DNA of 64,000 bases. Origin: Limnohabitans sp. G3-2. Lineage in GTDB: Bacteria > Pseudomonadota > Gammaproteobacteria > Burkholderiales > Burkholderiaceae_C. Location: contig NZ_NESG01000004.1 in the NCBI RefSeq assembly GCF_002778275.1, positions 62,001 to 126,000 on the forward strand. The letters run 5' to 3'. Shown here piece by piece: positions 35,683-44,673 of the stretch. The notes below the pieces were generated by a model. That model did no database searches. It was not told the origin of the DNA and was given only the letters and a program-made list of their open reading frames with translations. Made by a program: the position numbers and the translations under genes. Within the stretch, counting starts at the first letter, position 1. The number at the start of each line of letters is the position of its first letter.

Positions 35683-36807
35683 TTAGATGACGATCAGTTC
35701 CGCGCGCAAACTGCCGGTGCTTTTCAGGGCTTCGAGGATGGCGATCAGGGCCGAGGGGGTTGCGCCCACTTGGTTCACGGCATCCACAACTTGGCGCAAG
35801 TCCACACCTGGCTGGAACAGGAACATGGGATTCTTGGGCTCGGACACCGCGATGTCTGCGTTTTGCACGGGGGTCGTTTGCCCATTCGAGAAAGCGTTGG
35901 GTTGCGACACCTCGTTGGTGGCGGCAATGGACACAGAAATGGTGCCGTGCGCGACCGCGGCAGCGGTGATGCGGACATTGCGGCTGATCACGACAGTGCC
36001 TGTGCGGGAGTTGACGACCACGCGTGCGGGTGGCTCACCCGGGACCACATCGAGGTTTTCCACCATGCTCAAAAAGGCCACCCGTTGCGACATGTCACTG
36101 GGGGCTTTGACAGCGAAAGACATGCCGTCCAGCGCCTGCGCTGTGCCGTTGCCAAAGTTTTTGTTGATGGCGTTGACGATGGCGGTGGTGGTGGTGAAGT
36201 CCGACTCGCGCACATTCATGACGACATGGTCAGATTTCTCGAAAGGGGTTTCCACCATGCGCTCGACGGTGGCGCCGCTCGGGATGCGCGCAGCGGTGGG
36301 CACGCCGATGCTGACTTTGGAGCCAGCTGCGCTGGTTTCGACCCCGGTGGCGGTCAGCGCACCTTGGGCCAGGCCGTAGATTTGGCCGTCCACACCGCGC
36401 AAGCTGGTGAGCAACAAACTGCCGCCGCGCAGGCTGCTGGCCTTGCCGATGGCGGAGATGTTGATGTCGATTTTCTGGCCAGGCTTGGCAAAACCGGGCA
36501 ACTCGGCGGTCACCATCACGGCGGCCACGTTTTTGATGTCGATTTTGCCGCTGGAGGCGTTTTGTTCGAAGTCTGACAGAGGGCCATCAATGCCCACGCC
36601 CAAACGTTGCAACATGGATTTCATGCTTTGAGCGGTGAAGGACACATCCGCGCCGTCGCCCGTGCCTTGCAAACCCACCACCAAACCGTAGCCGATCAGT
36701 TGGTTGGTGCGGCCAGCGGCCACCGAGGCCAAATCTTTGACACGGTCAGCCCAGGCAGCGCCTGTGAAGCTCAGCAGAAATATCAGTGAAACGAGGGTGG
36801 ATTTCAT
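35683..36807 (-). CDS. flgI: Flagellar P-ring protein FlgI
   Basis: 374 residues with a signal peptide (about 1-20, ending GAAWA). Conserved FlgI segments include DLASVAAGRTNQLIGYGLVV, GLQGTGDGADVSFTAQSMKS and NVAAVMVTAELPGFAKPGQ, and the end GATPSALIAILEALKSTGSL. It forms the periplasmic P-ring bushing round the rod. It lies in the flg operon between flgH and flgJ. Confidence 0.97.
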   Translation of the reverse strand: MKSTLVSLIFLLSFTGAAWADRVKDLASVAAGRTNQLIGYGLVVGLQGTGDGADVSFTAQSMKSMLQRLGVGIDGPLSDFEQNASSGKIDIKNVAAVMVTAELPGFAKPGQKIDINISAIGKASSLRGGSLLLTSLRGVDGQIYGLAQGALTATGVETSAAGSKVSIGVPTAARIPSGATVERMVETPFEKSDHVVMNVRESDFTTTTAIVNAINKNFGNGTAQALDGMSFAVKAPSDMSQRVAFLSMVENLDVVPGEPPARVVVNSRTGTVVISRNVRITAAAVAHGTISVSIAATNEVSQPNAFSNGQTTPVQNADIAVSEPKNPMFLFQPGVDLRQVVDAVNQVGATPSALIAILEALKSTGSLRAELIVI

Positions 36808-36830
36808 GGAGGGTGCTCAGCGTCAAGTCT

Positions 36831-37562
36831 TTAGAAAGGCCAAAGCTTCAACAAGGCTTTGGTTCCCCAGCCCGCCGTGGCGGCGTTGGCCATGTCACCC
36901 GTGCCGCGGTAGGCGATCTGGGCGTTGGCCAAGCGGCGCGACTGCACGGTGTTGTTGGGCGAGATGTCTTCAGGTCGGATGATGCCGCTGACCTGAATGA
37001 TTTCGGCGCCTTCGGTCAAAGCCAGTTGTTTCTCGCCGCGCACCATCAAGTTGCCATTGGCCAAAACTTCGGAGACGGTCACCGAGACGTCGCCAATCAG
37101 GCTGGCTTTTTGGTCGGCATCACCGCCGCCCGAGCTCTCAATGTTGGCTTTGCTCAAGTCCACGCCATTGAGCACGCCTTGTGCGTTGTAGCCCAATACG
37201 TTGGGCAAACGCATGTTTTGCACCTTGGCATTCAACCCGCCAGGAGCGGCAGCAGAAGTGGGGATGACATCGTTTTTCGCACCGCGTTTGACGCTGCCGC
37301 TTTGCGTGCGCCCAGCTTGGGTGGATTCATTGAGCAGCACGGTGATCACGTCGCCCACGTTGTAAGCGCCCACCCGGCCAAACCAGTTGTCGCTTTGGCG
37401 GCCGTTGTAAATGGCGCCGGTTGCCATGTGTGGTTTTTGGATGCCCACCGGCAAGATGGGTGCAAATTCGGGCGTGTGCGTCATGGGCGGAGGGCTGGTG
37501 GAGCAGCCGCCCAAAGCCAGTGCCAAAGTCAATGCCAGGGGGAAGAAAACAGTGCGATTCAT
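36831..37562 (-). CDS. flgH: Flagellar L-ring lipoprotein FlgH
   Basis: 243 residues with a lipoprotein signal ending LALGGC, so Cys20 is the lipidated residue. Typical FlgH motifs follow: AIYNGRQSDNWFGRVGAYNV, GDVITVLLNESTQAGRTQSG, VRGEKQLALTEGAEIIQVSG and IRPEDISPNNTVQSRRLANA. It forms the outer-membrane L-ring. It lies seven bases after flgG and 23 before flgI. Confidence 0.97.
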   Translation of the reverse strand: MNRTVFFPLALTLALALGGCSTSPPPMTHTPEFAPILPVGIQKPHMATGAIYNGRQSDNWFGRVGAYNVGDVITVLLNESTQAGRTQSGSVKRGAKNDVIPTSAAAPGGLNAKVQNMRLPNVLGYNAQGVLNGVDLSKANIESSGGGDADQKASLIGDVSVTVSEVLANGNLMVRGEKQLALTEGAEIIQVSGIIRPEDISPNNTVQSRRLANAQIAYRGTGDMANAATAGWGTKALLKLWPF

Positions 37563-37569
37563 GTTGCGC

Positions 37570-38355
37570 TCACATGTTGTTGTTCAGGAAGCGCAGCATG
37601 CCGTCCACGGCCGAGATGGCTTTGGAGTTGATTTCGTAGGCGCGCTGGGTTTCGATCATGTTGACCATCTCTTCGACCACGTTGACGTTGGACGCTTCCA
37701 AAGCGCCTTGCATCAGTTGACCTGCACCTGCCAAACCGGGTTGGCCGACCTGTGGCGCTCCGCTGGCGGTGGTTTCTTTCATCAGGTTTTGACCGATGGA
37801 TTGCAGACCGGCTGGGTTGGCAAAGCGGGCCGTTTGGATTTGACCAATGATCTGGTTGCCACCGCCAGCCGCCGCTTCCACCGACACGGTGCCGTCTTGG
37901 CCAATGGTGATGCTGGCCACGTTGGGGGGGATGGTGATGGCCGGCTGCAAAGCCGCGCCATTGGCGGTCACGAGTTGGCCGGTTGAGGACAGTTTGAACG
38001 AGCCGTCACGGGTGTACGCCACGGTGCCATCCGACTGGGTAATCTGGAAAAATCCGTCCCCTTGAACCGCCACATCCAGGGCATTTTTGGTGCTGACCAA
38101 GCTGCCTTGGGTATGGGTTTTTTCGGTCGACACGATGCGCACACCGGTACCCAGCATCAGGCCCGTGGGGGCTTGCGCGTCGGCGCCGACCTGGGCGCCG
38201 GGTTGGCGCAGGTTTTGGTAGAGCATGTCTTCGAACGAAGCACGGTCGCGCTTGAAACCTGTCGTGTTGACGTTGGCCAAGTTGTTCGAGATCACCGACA
38301 TGCGCGTTTGCTGCGCGTCCAGGCCGGTTTTGGCAATCCACATTGATGCATCCAT
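37570..38355 (-). CDS. flgG: Distal rod protein FlgG
   Basis: 261 residues starting [20 protein letters not shown] with the rod/hook motif [18 protein letters not shown] and C-terminal [20 protein letters not shown]. It has the FlgG-length insert that makes the distal rod straight. Length equals that of well-known FlgG proteins. It lies between flgF (19 bases) and flgH. Confidence 0.97.
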   Translation of the reverse strand: MDASMWIAKTGLDAQQTRMSVISNNLANVNTTGFKRDRASFEDMLYQNLRQPGAQVGADAQAPTGLMLGTGVRIVSTEKTHTQGSLVSTKNALDVAVQGDGFFQITQSDGTVAYTRDGSFKLSSTGQLVTANGAALQPAITIPPNVASITIGQDGTVSVEAAAGGGNQIIGQIQTARFANPAGLQSIGQNLMKETTASGAPQVGQPGLAGAGQLMQGALEASNVNVVEEMVNMIETQRAYEINSKAISAVDGMLRFLNNNM

Positions 38356-38374
38356 GGGAGGCTCCTGTCAGTGT

Positions 38375-39136
38375 TTAAGCGGGTTTCATCATGGAAGAGC
38401 CGGACTCGTCGAGTGCCTTGGTTTCCTTGATGATGCGAATTTGGGTTTCGAAACTGCGCGACTGGTCGATCAGCCGTGTCATGGCCTCGATGGCGCTGAC
38501 GTTGCTGCCTTCCAGCGCTTGGGGAATCAAGCGGGGCTGTGCGTTGCCCAAGGCCAGATCGGTGCCATCAGGCTCGCCGTCCACCTTGAACAGGCCGTCT
38601 TGGCGGCGACCCAATTTGGTGTCGCCGGCGTCGCGCAAGCGCAATTGGTCAATCAGCACCATGGGAGCCGTCGAGGGTTGCGCCGGGTCTCTGGCGTAGA
38701 CCGTGCCATCGGGGTTGATGGCGACCGCCATGCCCGGGGGGATGGCGATCGGGCCACCATTGCCCAGCACCAAGTGGCCAGAGCCGTTTTCCAATTGACC
38801 TTGGGGGTTGATTTTCAAGTCACCACGCCGCGTGAAGGCCACATCCCCATTGGGCGCTTGCACCGTCATGACGGCCTTGTCGGCCAAGGCGATGTCCATG
38901 GGACGGCCGGTGGCCATGACAGGACCGGGTGTCAAACGGATTTGATCGCGGGCCACCGCTTGCGCTTGGTAACGTGAGTCAAAACCAGGGCCTTCTACCT
39001 TGACGGTTTTGAGGGCCACGTCGTAGCTGCTTTTGAAACCCACCGTGGACACGTTGGCCAAATCATTGACCAGCACCTGGCGAGCCGTTGCCTGCTCTTT
39101 GATGGTGGCGTTGGAAGTGAAAACAAGGCGGTCCAT
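38375..39136 (-). CDS. flgF: Proximal rod protein FlgF
   Basis: 253 residues starting MDRLVFTSNATIKEQATARQ, with VLVNDLANVSTVGFKSSYDV and the C-terminal SNVSAIEAMTRLIDQSRSF. It resembles FlgG but has the shorter FlgF pattern. It lies between flgE and flgG in the order of all flg operons. Confidence 0.95.
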   Translation of the reverse strand: MDRLVFTSNATIKEQATARQVLVNDLANVSTVGFKSSYDVALKTVKVEGPGFDSRYQAQAVARDQIRLTPGPVMATGRPMDIALADKAVMTVQAPNGDVAFTRRGDLKINPQGQLENGSGHLVLGNGGPIAIPPGMAVAINPDGTVYARDPAQPSTAPMVLIDQLRLRDAGDTKLGRRQDGLFKVDGEPDGTDLALGNAQPRLIPQALEGSNVSAIEAMTRLIDQSRSFETQIRIIKETKALDESGSSMMKPA

Positions 39137-39162
39137 GGTCTGTTTCTCAGTGCTTTACGAGC

Positions 39163-41562
39163 TCAAGCCCGGATGTTGATGATCGCGCTGGTCATCGTGC
39201 TGCTGGTCTCAATCGCTTTGGCGTTGGCCTGGAAGTTCCGCTGCGCGGTGATCAAATCCACCAGCTCTTGGGTCAAGTCCACGTTGGCGCGTTCGGTGGC
39301 ACCTGCACGGATCGAACCGAAGCCCGCCGAGCCCGCTTCACCGATCTTGGCGCTGCCAGAAGATGCAGAGGCCAAATAACTGGCATCACCCACCTGACGC
39401 AAACCCGATGGACTGGAGAAGTTGGCCAAAACGATCTTGCCCAGCGACACTTGCGAGCCGTTGGAGTAGGTGGCATTGACCAAACCGTCGGGTCCAATGT
39501 TCAGGCCCATCAGGTCGCCTTCAGGGGCGCCGTCCTGGGATTGCGACAACACCGCAAACGCGCTGGAGTATTGGGTCGACTTGGTGAAGTCGATCGACAT
39601 GGTCAGCGCACCCTTACCACCTTGCAAGAAGGCGGTTTCAAAAGGCATGCCGGTCAAGGGGGACACGGGTTTACCCGTCAGATCGAAGCTCAACTCGCCG
39701 CGATCGAGGTAAACAGGCCACCATTCGGTTTTGCTGGACAAACCGGTGGCGTCTTCCGTTTGGACGCCATTTTTCACAAATTGCAAAGCGCCGTTTTCTG
39801 TGAATTGCGCCAGTTTTTTCCAATCGGTGGTGGCGCCAAACTGCATTTCCGTGTTGGCCAAGCCCCAGTCGGCAGATCCGGTGACCTGAATGGAAGAGTT
39901 GCTGCCGGTGGTGCCGGTGGTGAAGTTCAGTTGCTTGGTTTTGGCGTCAAAGCCGACCGTCACGCCCAAGACTTTGCGGCCTGTCTCGGCATCCGTGATG
40001 GTGTTGATCTCGTCTTGCAATGCTTTGGCAAAGGTCTCAATGTTGGTGTAGGTGGTGGGAAAGGGCAGTTCGATTTTTTTGACGATGCCGTCCACCGAAA
40101 CAAAAAAGTCTTTGTTGGAAGAGGTGACCTGGATGCTTTTTGCGGTGTTGATGGTCATCACTTCACCACTCAAAACCGCAGGTTCACTGGCCTTGCCGCG
40201 CAGCGCTTCTGTCGACGAGGCCGCCACGGTCAAGTTGGGCGAGTTGTCGACCAAACCCAGGTATTTGGTGGCATTGGCGTCGGGTCCAGAGATGGAGATG
40301 CTGGAGTTGTCGCCCGTTGTGCCTGAAGAGATGGAGAATTTGGCGGTGTCCGGGTCAAAGGCCACGGTGATGCCAAAGCGGGCGTTGGAGATGGCTGGCT
40401 TGCCTGGGACGGCCGCCACCGCGGGTGGGCCTGCAACGGCAGGCGTGCCCGCGACCGCGGGTGTGTCGGGCAGAGCGCCCATCACGTTGTTGATGGCGAT
40501 CTCCAGTTGGCGGGCCAAAATCTGGGGGTCTTTGTCGGCGGCGGTCAGGTTGTAGGTGATCTCTTGGGCCGCAGCAGGCGTGGCGGTGTTGCTCGCTGGC
40601 GCGCCATCGATCTTCATGCTGAACTTGAGGGTGCCTGAGGGGACTGCCACAAAGGTGCCCGCCGCGTAATCGGCGGCCGCCAGCGATGCCGACACGGCTT
40701 TCGCGGGTGAGGAAGGGCGCGTGTCGGTCAGTTGGTCCAGGGAATACATCTCGGTGGTGCCGGAGCTGGGCACCACGCGTGGATCGCTTTTCGGCAACAC
40801 ATCGCCGTACTTGTTCACAAAATAGTTGCTGCCCAAGGTGTCCGTGGCTTGCTGCAAAGCGGGCTTGACTTCGGTGTCACCCACAAAAAAGTAGGTTTGC
40901 CATTTGGAGAAGGGGCTGTCGAGTGTGGCGTTCTGGGTTTTGGCGTAGTACACCGTGGCCAGGTAACCGTTACCGCCGCTGTCGTACACGGTCAAAGCGG
41001 TGCTTTTGTTGTAGGTGCTGGGGTTGGTGCGGTCAAAGTCTGCCGTGATCACTTCCGAGTCCGCGGGCAGGTTCAGGCCCAGCTGGATTTGGGTGGTCTC
41101 CACCGCTTCGCCCGATGTTTTGGACGGGATGGTCAAGGCGTTCAGGTTGGTCAAGTCGGCTTTGCCGGACGAGTCCACCGAGGCGGCCATCAGGCGTTGT
41201 CCGGTGGAGTTCACCACGTTGTTCTGGTCGTTCAGGGTGAACGAGCCGTTGCGGGTGTAGGTGTCTTGCAGACCATCGGGTGTCTTCAAGGGAAAGAAGC
41301 CATCGCCCGTGATGGCCAGATCCAGCGAGTTGCCGGAGGTGGAGATGTTGCCCTGGCTGAATTCCTGGCTCACCTGCTTGAGCGACACGCCCTGGCCGAT
41401 GTTGCTGGACGACTTTTGCAAAGGCGATGTCGAGAAAATGTCGCCAAAGTCAGCCCGCGAGCGCTTGAAGCCCGAGGTGCCCACGTTGGCAATGTTGTTG
41501 GATGTCACGGCCAATTGGGCGGTGGCCGAGTTCAGACCGGTGAGCGAGGTGTAAAACGACAT
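39163..41562 (-). CDS. flgE: Flagellar hook protein FlgE, enlarged form
   Basis: 799 residues, about twice the 403 of Salmonella. N-terminal D0/D1 (GLNSATAQLAVTSNNIANVG, TSGFKRSRADFGDIFS) and C-terminal helices (VDLTQELVDLITAQRNFQAN) are conserved. The centre carries extra domains with two related blocks (FGITVAFDPDTAKFSISSGT and LGVTVGFDAKTKQLNFTTGT) that look like an internal duplication, joined by a Pro/Ala/Val repeat (PAVAGTPAVAGPPAVAAVPG). Large outer hook domains are known in other polar-flagellate bacteria. It builds the universal joint outside the cell. Confidence 0.96.
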   Translation of the reverse strand: MSFYTSLTGLNSATAQLAVTSNNIANVGTSGFKRSRADFGDIFSTSPLQKSSSNIGQGVSLKQVSQEFSQGNISTSGNSLDLAITGDGFFPLKTPDGLQDTYTRNGSFTLNDQNNVVNSTGQRLMAASVDSSGKADLTNLNALTIPSKTSGEAVETTQIQLGLNLPADSEVITADFDRTNPSTYNKSTALTVYDSGGNGYLATVYYAKTQNATLDSPFSKWQTYFFVGDTEVKPALQQATDTLGSNYFVNKYGDVLPKSDPRVVPSSGTTEMYSLDQLTDTRPSSPAKAVSASLAAADYAAGTFVAVPSGTLKFSMKIDGAPASNTATPAAAQEITYNLTAADKDPQILARQLEIAINNVMGALPDTPAVAGTPAVAGPPAVAAVPGKPAISNARFGITVAFDPDTAKFSISSGTTGDNSSISISGPDANATKYLGLVDNSPNLTVAASSTEALRGKASEPAVLSGEVMTINTAKSIQVTSSNKDFFVSVDGIVKKIELPFPTTYTNIETFAKALQDEINTITDAETGRKVLGVTVGFDAKTKQLNFTTGTTGSNSSIQVTGSADWGLANTEMQFGATTDWKKLAQFTENGALQFVKNGVQTEDATGLSSKTEWWPVYLDRGELSFDLTGKPVSPLTGMPFETAFLQGGKGALTMSIDFTKSTQYSSAFAVLSQSQDGAPEGDLMGLNIGPDGLVNATYSNGSQVSLGKIVLANFSSPSGLRQVGDASYLASASSGSAKIGEAGSAGFGSIRAGATERANVDLTQELVDLITAQRNFQANAKAIETSSTMTSAIINIRA

Positions 41563-41624
41563 GCTGTAAAGCTCCTGTGATGCGTGAGGTGTGGGGTGAG
41601 GGCGTTCAGAGGTGGCGTGCTGCT

Positions 41625-42317
41625 TTACAGCCCCACGCGCTTGACGTCTTTGAGTAACATGGTGTTGCCGCCATCGACTTCCACGCTGACGCTGCCGTCA
41701 CCGGGGTTGGTCGCGATGGCGCGCACAGTGGACAAGGTGCTGACGGGGACCGTGGCCGTTTGACCATTGACCACCGCGGTGGCGCTCAAGCGGTAGAGCC
41801 CTGTGGGCACGGGATTCTCGGCGGCGTCCAGACCGTTCCAAGTGAAGGGCATGGTGCCGGGCAATTGGGGTCCTGCGATCAATTCCTGCACCAGACGGCC
41901 TTGGCTGTCGTGCACATTGACCTGAACGCCGCTTGCGCCTGCTGGCAAATCGATGGTGGCGTCCAGGCTGCTGCCCGATGTGAGCAAAGTGGGCGTGTCG
42001 TTCATGGCCACTTTTTTGCCAATCAGTGAGGCGCTGTTGAGCATGCGCTCGCCCGACATGGAGGTCACAAACGAGTCCAAAGACGTTTGCATGTTGGTCA
42101 AGGCTTCAAGCTGTGAAAACTGGGCCAATTGGGCGACAAACGCTTCGTTTTTGACGGGTTCCAGCGGGTTTTGGTTTTGCAGCTGGGCGGTGAACAAAGT
42201 CAGAAAATCCTGTTTGCCCATTTCCTCTTTGGTTTTGGCCACGCCCTTGTCTTTCACGTCTTCGTAACGCGTGACGTTTTTGAGCAGGCTGGAGGAGCTG
42301 ACGGTGTCGGTGGTCAT
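41625..42317 (-). CDS. flgD: Hook cap protein FlgD
   Basis: 230 residues. The conserved N end contains MGKQDFLTLFTAQLQNQNPL and EPVKNEAFVAQLAQFSQLEA, followed by FlgD Ig-like/tudor domains (PFTWNGLDAAENPVPTGLYR). It caps the growing hook and is lost after hook completion. It lies between flgC (14 bases) and flgE. Confidence 0.96.
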   Translation of the reverse strand: MTTDTVSSSSLLKNVTRYEDVKDKGVAKTKEEMGKQDFLTLFTAQLQNQNPLEPVKNEAFVAQLAQFSQLEALTNMQTSLDSFVTSMSGERMLNSASLIGKKVAMNDTPTLLTSGSSLDATIDLPAGASGVQVNVHDSQGRLVQELIAGPQLPGTMPFTWNGLDAAENPVPTGLYRLSATAVVNGQTATVPVSTLSTVRAIATNPGDGSVSVEVDGGNTMLLKDVKRVGL

Positions 42318-42331
42318 GGGGTGCTTTCGGG

Positions 42332-42757
42332 TCAGGCTTTGGCGATGTCCAGCGTGCGCATCATCAGTTGACGCGCCGTGTTGATGACTTCGACGTTGTT
42401 TTGGTAGGAGCGGGCGGCGGCCATCATTTCCACCATCTCGGTGACTTCGCTCACGTTGGACTGGTAGACATAACCGTCTTTGTCGGCCATGGGGTTCTTG
42501 GGGTCAGAAACACGGCGAGGGGCGACGGTGTCTTCGACCATGCGATCGATCTTCACGCCGCCCACGTAGGCGGCACCCGCGTTGGTCATTTGCTCGTCGA
42601 CCAAGGCCTTGAAGACCGGGCGTTTGGCCCGGAAGGCGTCTTTTTCGGATGTGGCCACCGTGCCAGCGTTGGCCAGGTTGGAGGCGGTGGCGTTCATGCG
42701 GGTCAGTTGCGCATTGAGCGCCGTACCGGCAATGCCAAAGATGTTGTCCATGCTCAT
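42332..42757 (-). CDS. flgC: Proximal rod protein FlgC
   Basis: 141 residues, MSMDNIFGIAGTALNAQLTR, with MNATASNLANAGTVATSEKD and C-terminal VTEMVEMMAAARSYQNNVEV. GGAG seven bases before the ATG supports the start. It lies two bases after flgB and is translationally linked to it. Confidence 0.96.
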   Translation of the reverse strand: MSMDNIFGIAGTALNAQLTRMNATASNLANAGTVATSEKDAFRAKRPVFKALVDEQMTNAGAAYVGGVKIDRMVEDTVAPRRVSDPKNPMADKDGYVYQSNVSEVTEMVEMMAAARSYQNNVEVINTARQLMMRTLDIAKA

Positions 42758-42759
42758 GC

Positions 42760-43149
42760 TCAGTCTCCTCGCAGGGCTTTGCGCACGCTGCTGACCCGGT
42801 TTTCCAAAAAGTTCAAAGTCGCCTGGTAGTCCGCGGCGGCTTTACCGTACTGGGCTTGCTCCACGCTCATTTCCACGGTGTTGCCGTCAAAAGAGGTGTT
42901 GAAAGGGGTGCGAAAGCGCATGCCGTCTGCGCCCAACTCTTCGCCAGCGCCATAGTGACCAGCGTTGGTCGCGGCCATGGCGGTGTCTTGTTGTTGGGCG
43001 GCGCTCATCACGGCCTTGAAGTCGATGTCACGGGCCTTGTAGTGCGGGGTGTCGGCGTTGGCAATGTTTTGCGCCAACACTTCGAGGCGGCGGCTTTTGA
43101 CTTGCAAAGCTTGTTCATGCACGCCAAGTGCTTGGTTCAACAAATTCAT
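42760..43149 (-). CDS. flgB: Proximal rod protein FlgB
   Basis: 129 residues starting MNLLNQALGVHEQALQVKSR, with RLEVLAQNIANADTPHYKAR and the C-terminal VEMSVEQAQYGKAAADYQAT. It is the first gene of the flgBCDEFGHIJKL operon, with a sigma-54 promoter about 95 bases upstream. Confidence 0.96.
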   Translation of the reverse strand: MNLLNQALGVHEQALQVKSRRLEVLAQNIANADTPHYKARDIDFKAVMSAAQQQDTAMAATNAGHYGAGEELGADGMRFRTPFNTSFDGNTVEMSVEQAQYGKAAADYQATLNFLENRVSSVRKALRGD

Positions 43150-43243
43150 CTGGACTCCTGGACGGCGTAAGGTTGTTCGATGTTCAAGGTACGTCGGTCT
43201 TTTGACGTTGCCCCCTCAAGTTGAGCGGGCTTGTGCCGATACC

Positions 43244-43260
43244 TGCAAAAGTTGTGCCAA
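43244..43260 (-). promoter_or_regulatory. Sigma-54 promoter of the flgB operon
   Basis: On the minus strand TTGGCACAACTTTTGCA matches YTGGCACG-N4-TTGCW with one mismatch; GG and GC are exactly ten bases apart. It drives flgB to flgL and needs an activator such as the one encoded at 49191-50465. Confidence 0.9.
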
Positions 43261-43341
43261 GTTTTTCTGTCACCTTTTGACGCCCCATTTCGTGCGGGGG
43301 GTGCTGCGGGCCCCCCGGGGGCGGCAAGCTTTGGTCGTGGG

Positions 43342-43357
43342 CGGCAAAGCTTTGCCG
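43342..43357. repeat. Perfect 16-bp palindrome in the flgB-flgA divergent region
   Basis: CGGCAAAGCTTTGCCG is self-complementary. It lies about 85 bases upstream of the sigma-54 core, where an activator would bind, next to a related imperfect CGGCAAGCTTTGG (43322-43334) and a GC-rich stretch. Confidence 0.5.
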
Positions 43358-43447
43358 ATGCGCTGCCGCTGCGGGTGTCGGTCAAAGCTGGTCTTGTTTT
43401 TGCTTAACCAGGGCATGCAAACCCATCGTCAAAACTTCCACACCCCC

Positions 43448-44251
43448 ATGAAGCACCTCTTGCAAGCGCTGTGCCGCCTCATGGACTTGCTGATTGCACG
43501 CGGGCTTTTGTGGGGCTTGGCGTTGTGGCTGTTGGGCACCTCGTCGTTTGCGGCCAAGCCCGCCAAGCCGCAAAATCCTCCCGCTTCTGCCGCCGAGGTC
43601 ATGCAGACTTCGGTCCAAAAGTGGGTGGCCCAATCCCGCAAAGTCAAACCAGAACAGGTCACCCTGGCCCCAATGGACAGCCGGGTCAAGGTGCGCGCTT
43701 GTGACCAGGCCCTGAACATGGATGTGCCGTTCTCAAATGCCGAAACCGTCCGCGTGCGCTGCGCCCAACCCGTTTGGCAGCAATTTGTGCGTGTGAGCGT
43801 CGCGGGCGGGGCGCCCGAAGCGCCGCCTCAAGCCAAACCAGAGTCCGCCGCCGCGCCCGAACCTGCCAAGCGCTGGGTCTTGTTGGCCAAAGTGCCTTTA
43901 CAAAGGGGCATGGTGCTCAATGAGACTCATGTTTCCCGTGAACAGGTCGATACTCCCAACATGCCTGTGAATGTGCTGGAACAAGCATCCGAGGTCATGC
44001 ATGCCGAAGTGGTTCGGGATGTGCGGCCTGGAACACCCTTGCGCAGCCAGGACATTCGGCCCACAGTGTTGGTGAAAAGGGGCCAGATGGTGCTCTTGTC
44101 GGTGGGGCAAGCGCAGGGGTTTCAAATCTCCGCGCGGGTCGAAGCCATGCAAGATGGCCGTTTTGGCGAGCAGATCAAGCTCAAAAACCGCGATTCCGGT
44201 CGCGAATTGAGCGGCCGCGTGCAGGGGCCCAACCAGGTGGTGGGGCTTTGA
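43448..44251 (+). CDS. flgA: P-ring assembly chaperone FlgA
   Basis: 267 residues from the ATG at 43448; an in-frame ATG at 43415 is possible, and the much longer open frame starting within flgB is rejected. A signal peptide ends near GTSSFAAKP. The C half is the FlgA/SAF domain (VPLQRGMVLNETHVSREQVD, LRSQDIRPTVLVKRGQMVLL, GRELSGRVQGPNQV). FlgA is exported to the periplasm to help FlgI form the P-ring. It is divergent from flgB and upstream of flgM. Confidence 0.93.
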   Translation: MKHLLQALCRLMDLLIARGLLWGLALWLLGTSSFAAKPAKPQNPPASAAEVMQTSVQKWVAQSRKVKPEQVTLAPMDSRVKVRACDQALNMDVPFSNAETVRVRCAQPVWQQFVRVSVAGGAPEAPPQAKPESAAAPEPAKRWVLLAKVPLQRGMVLNETHVSREQVDTPNMPVNVLEQASEVMHAEVVRDVRPGTPLRSQDIRPTVLVKRGQMVLLSVGQAQGFQISARVEAMQDGRFGEQIKLKNRDSGRELSGRVQGPNQVVGL

Positions 44252-44282
44252 CCCCTCAAAATCAAAAATTTCAATTTTTCTC

Positions 44283-44309
44283 TCAAGTTCTAGAATCTCA
44301 TGCCGATTC
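44283..44309 (+). promoter_or_regulatory. Sigma-28 promoter of flgM-flgN
   Basis: TCAAGTTC (44283-44290), 11 bases, GCCGATTC (44302-44309): 6/8 and 6/8 against TAAAGTTT-N11-GCCGATAA with exact spacing. It lies 55 bases before the flgM start, so FlgM is made under the sigma factor it inhibits. Confidence 0.85.
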
Positions 44310-44363
44310 AGTATTCGAGCAAGGTCTCAGCTCCATGTTCAGAGACCAGAAAAGAGAACCCAT

Positions 44364-44666
44364 ATGACCGATCCCATCTCTCATTTCGGCCGCAAGGCCC
44401 AAATAGAATCTGCCAACCGCCAGTCGGTTGCCAAGGGTGAACCGCGCGCCCAGGCGTCTGCTTCGCAAGAGGCCGCACGTTCTGCTGCGCCTGCCACCGA
44501 CGAACTGCGTTTGAGCAAAGTGGCCCAGCAAGTGATGCAAGAACCCGAATTTGACCGCAGCAAGGTCGAGGCCATCAAGACCGCCATCCAGCAGGGCCAG
44601 TACCCTGTGGACTCGCGCCGGATTGCCGAAAACTTTGTGGCGATCGAGAAAATGATCAAAGGCTGA
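44364..44666 (+). CDS. flgM: Anti-sigma-28 factor FlgM
   Basis: 100 residues. The N half is disordered, as expected of a protein exported through the flagellar channel; the C half carries the sigma-28-binding helices (DELRLSKVAQQVMQEPEFDR, SKVEAIKTAIQQGQYPVDSR, RIAENFVAIEKMI). FlgM holds FliA inactive until the hook is finished. It is followed seven bases later by flgN. Confidence 0.95.
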   Translation: MTDPISHFGRKAQIESANRQSVAKGEPRAQASASQEAARSAAPATDELRLSKVAQQVMQEPEFDRSKVEAIKTAIQQGQYPVDSRRIAENFVAIEKMIKG

Positions 44667-44673
44667 CCCGCCC

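Noticed and set aside
40370..40470. Short PAVAG-type repeats as a possible CRISPR or DNA repeat
   Set aside because: They are in-frame low-complexity codons inside flgE, not spaced identical repeats.
43049..43447. Extension of flgA upstream into flgB
   Set aside because: It would overlap flgB and the control region, lacks a ribosome site and would hide the clear signal peptide that starts at 43448.
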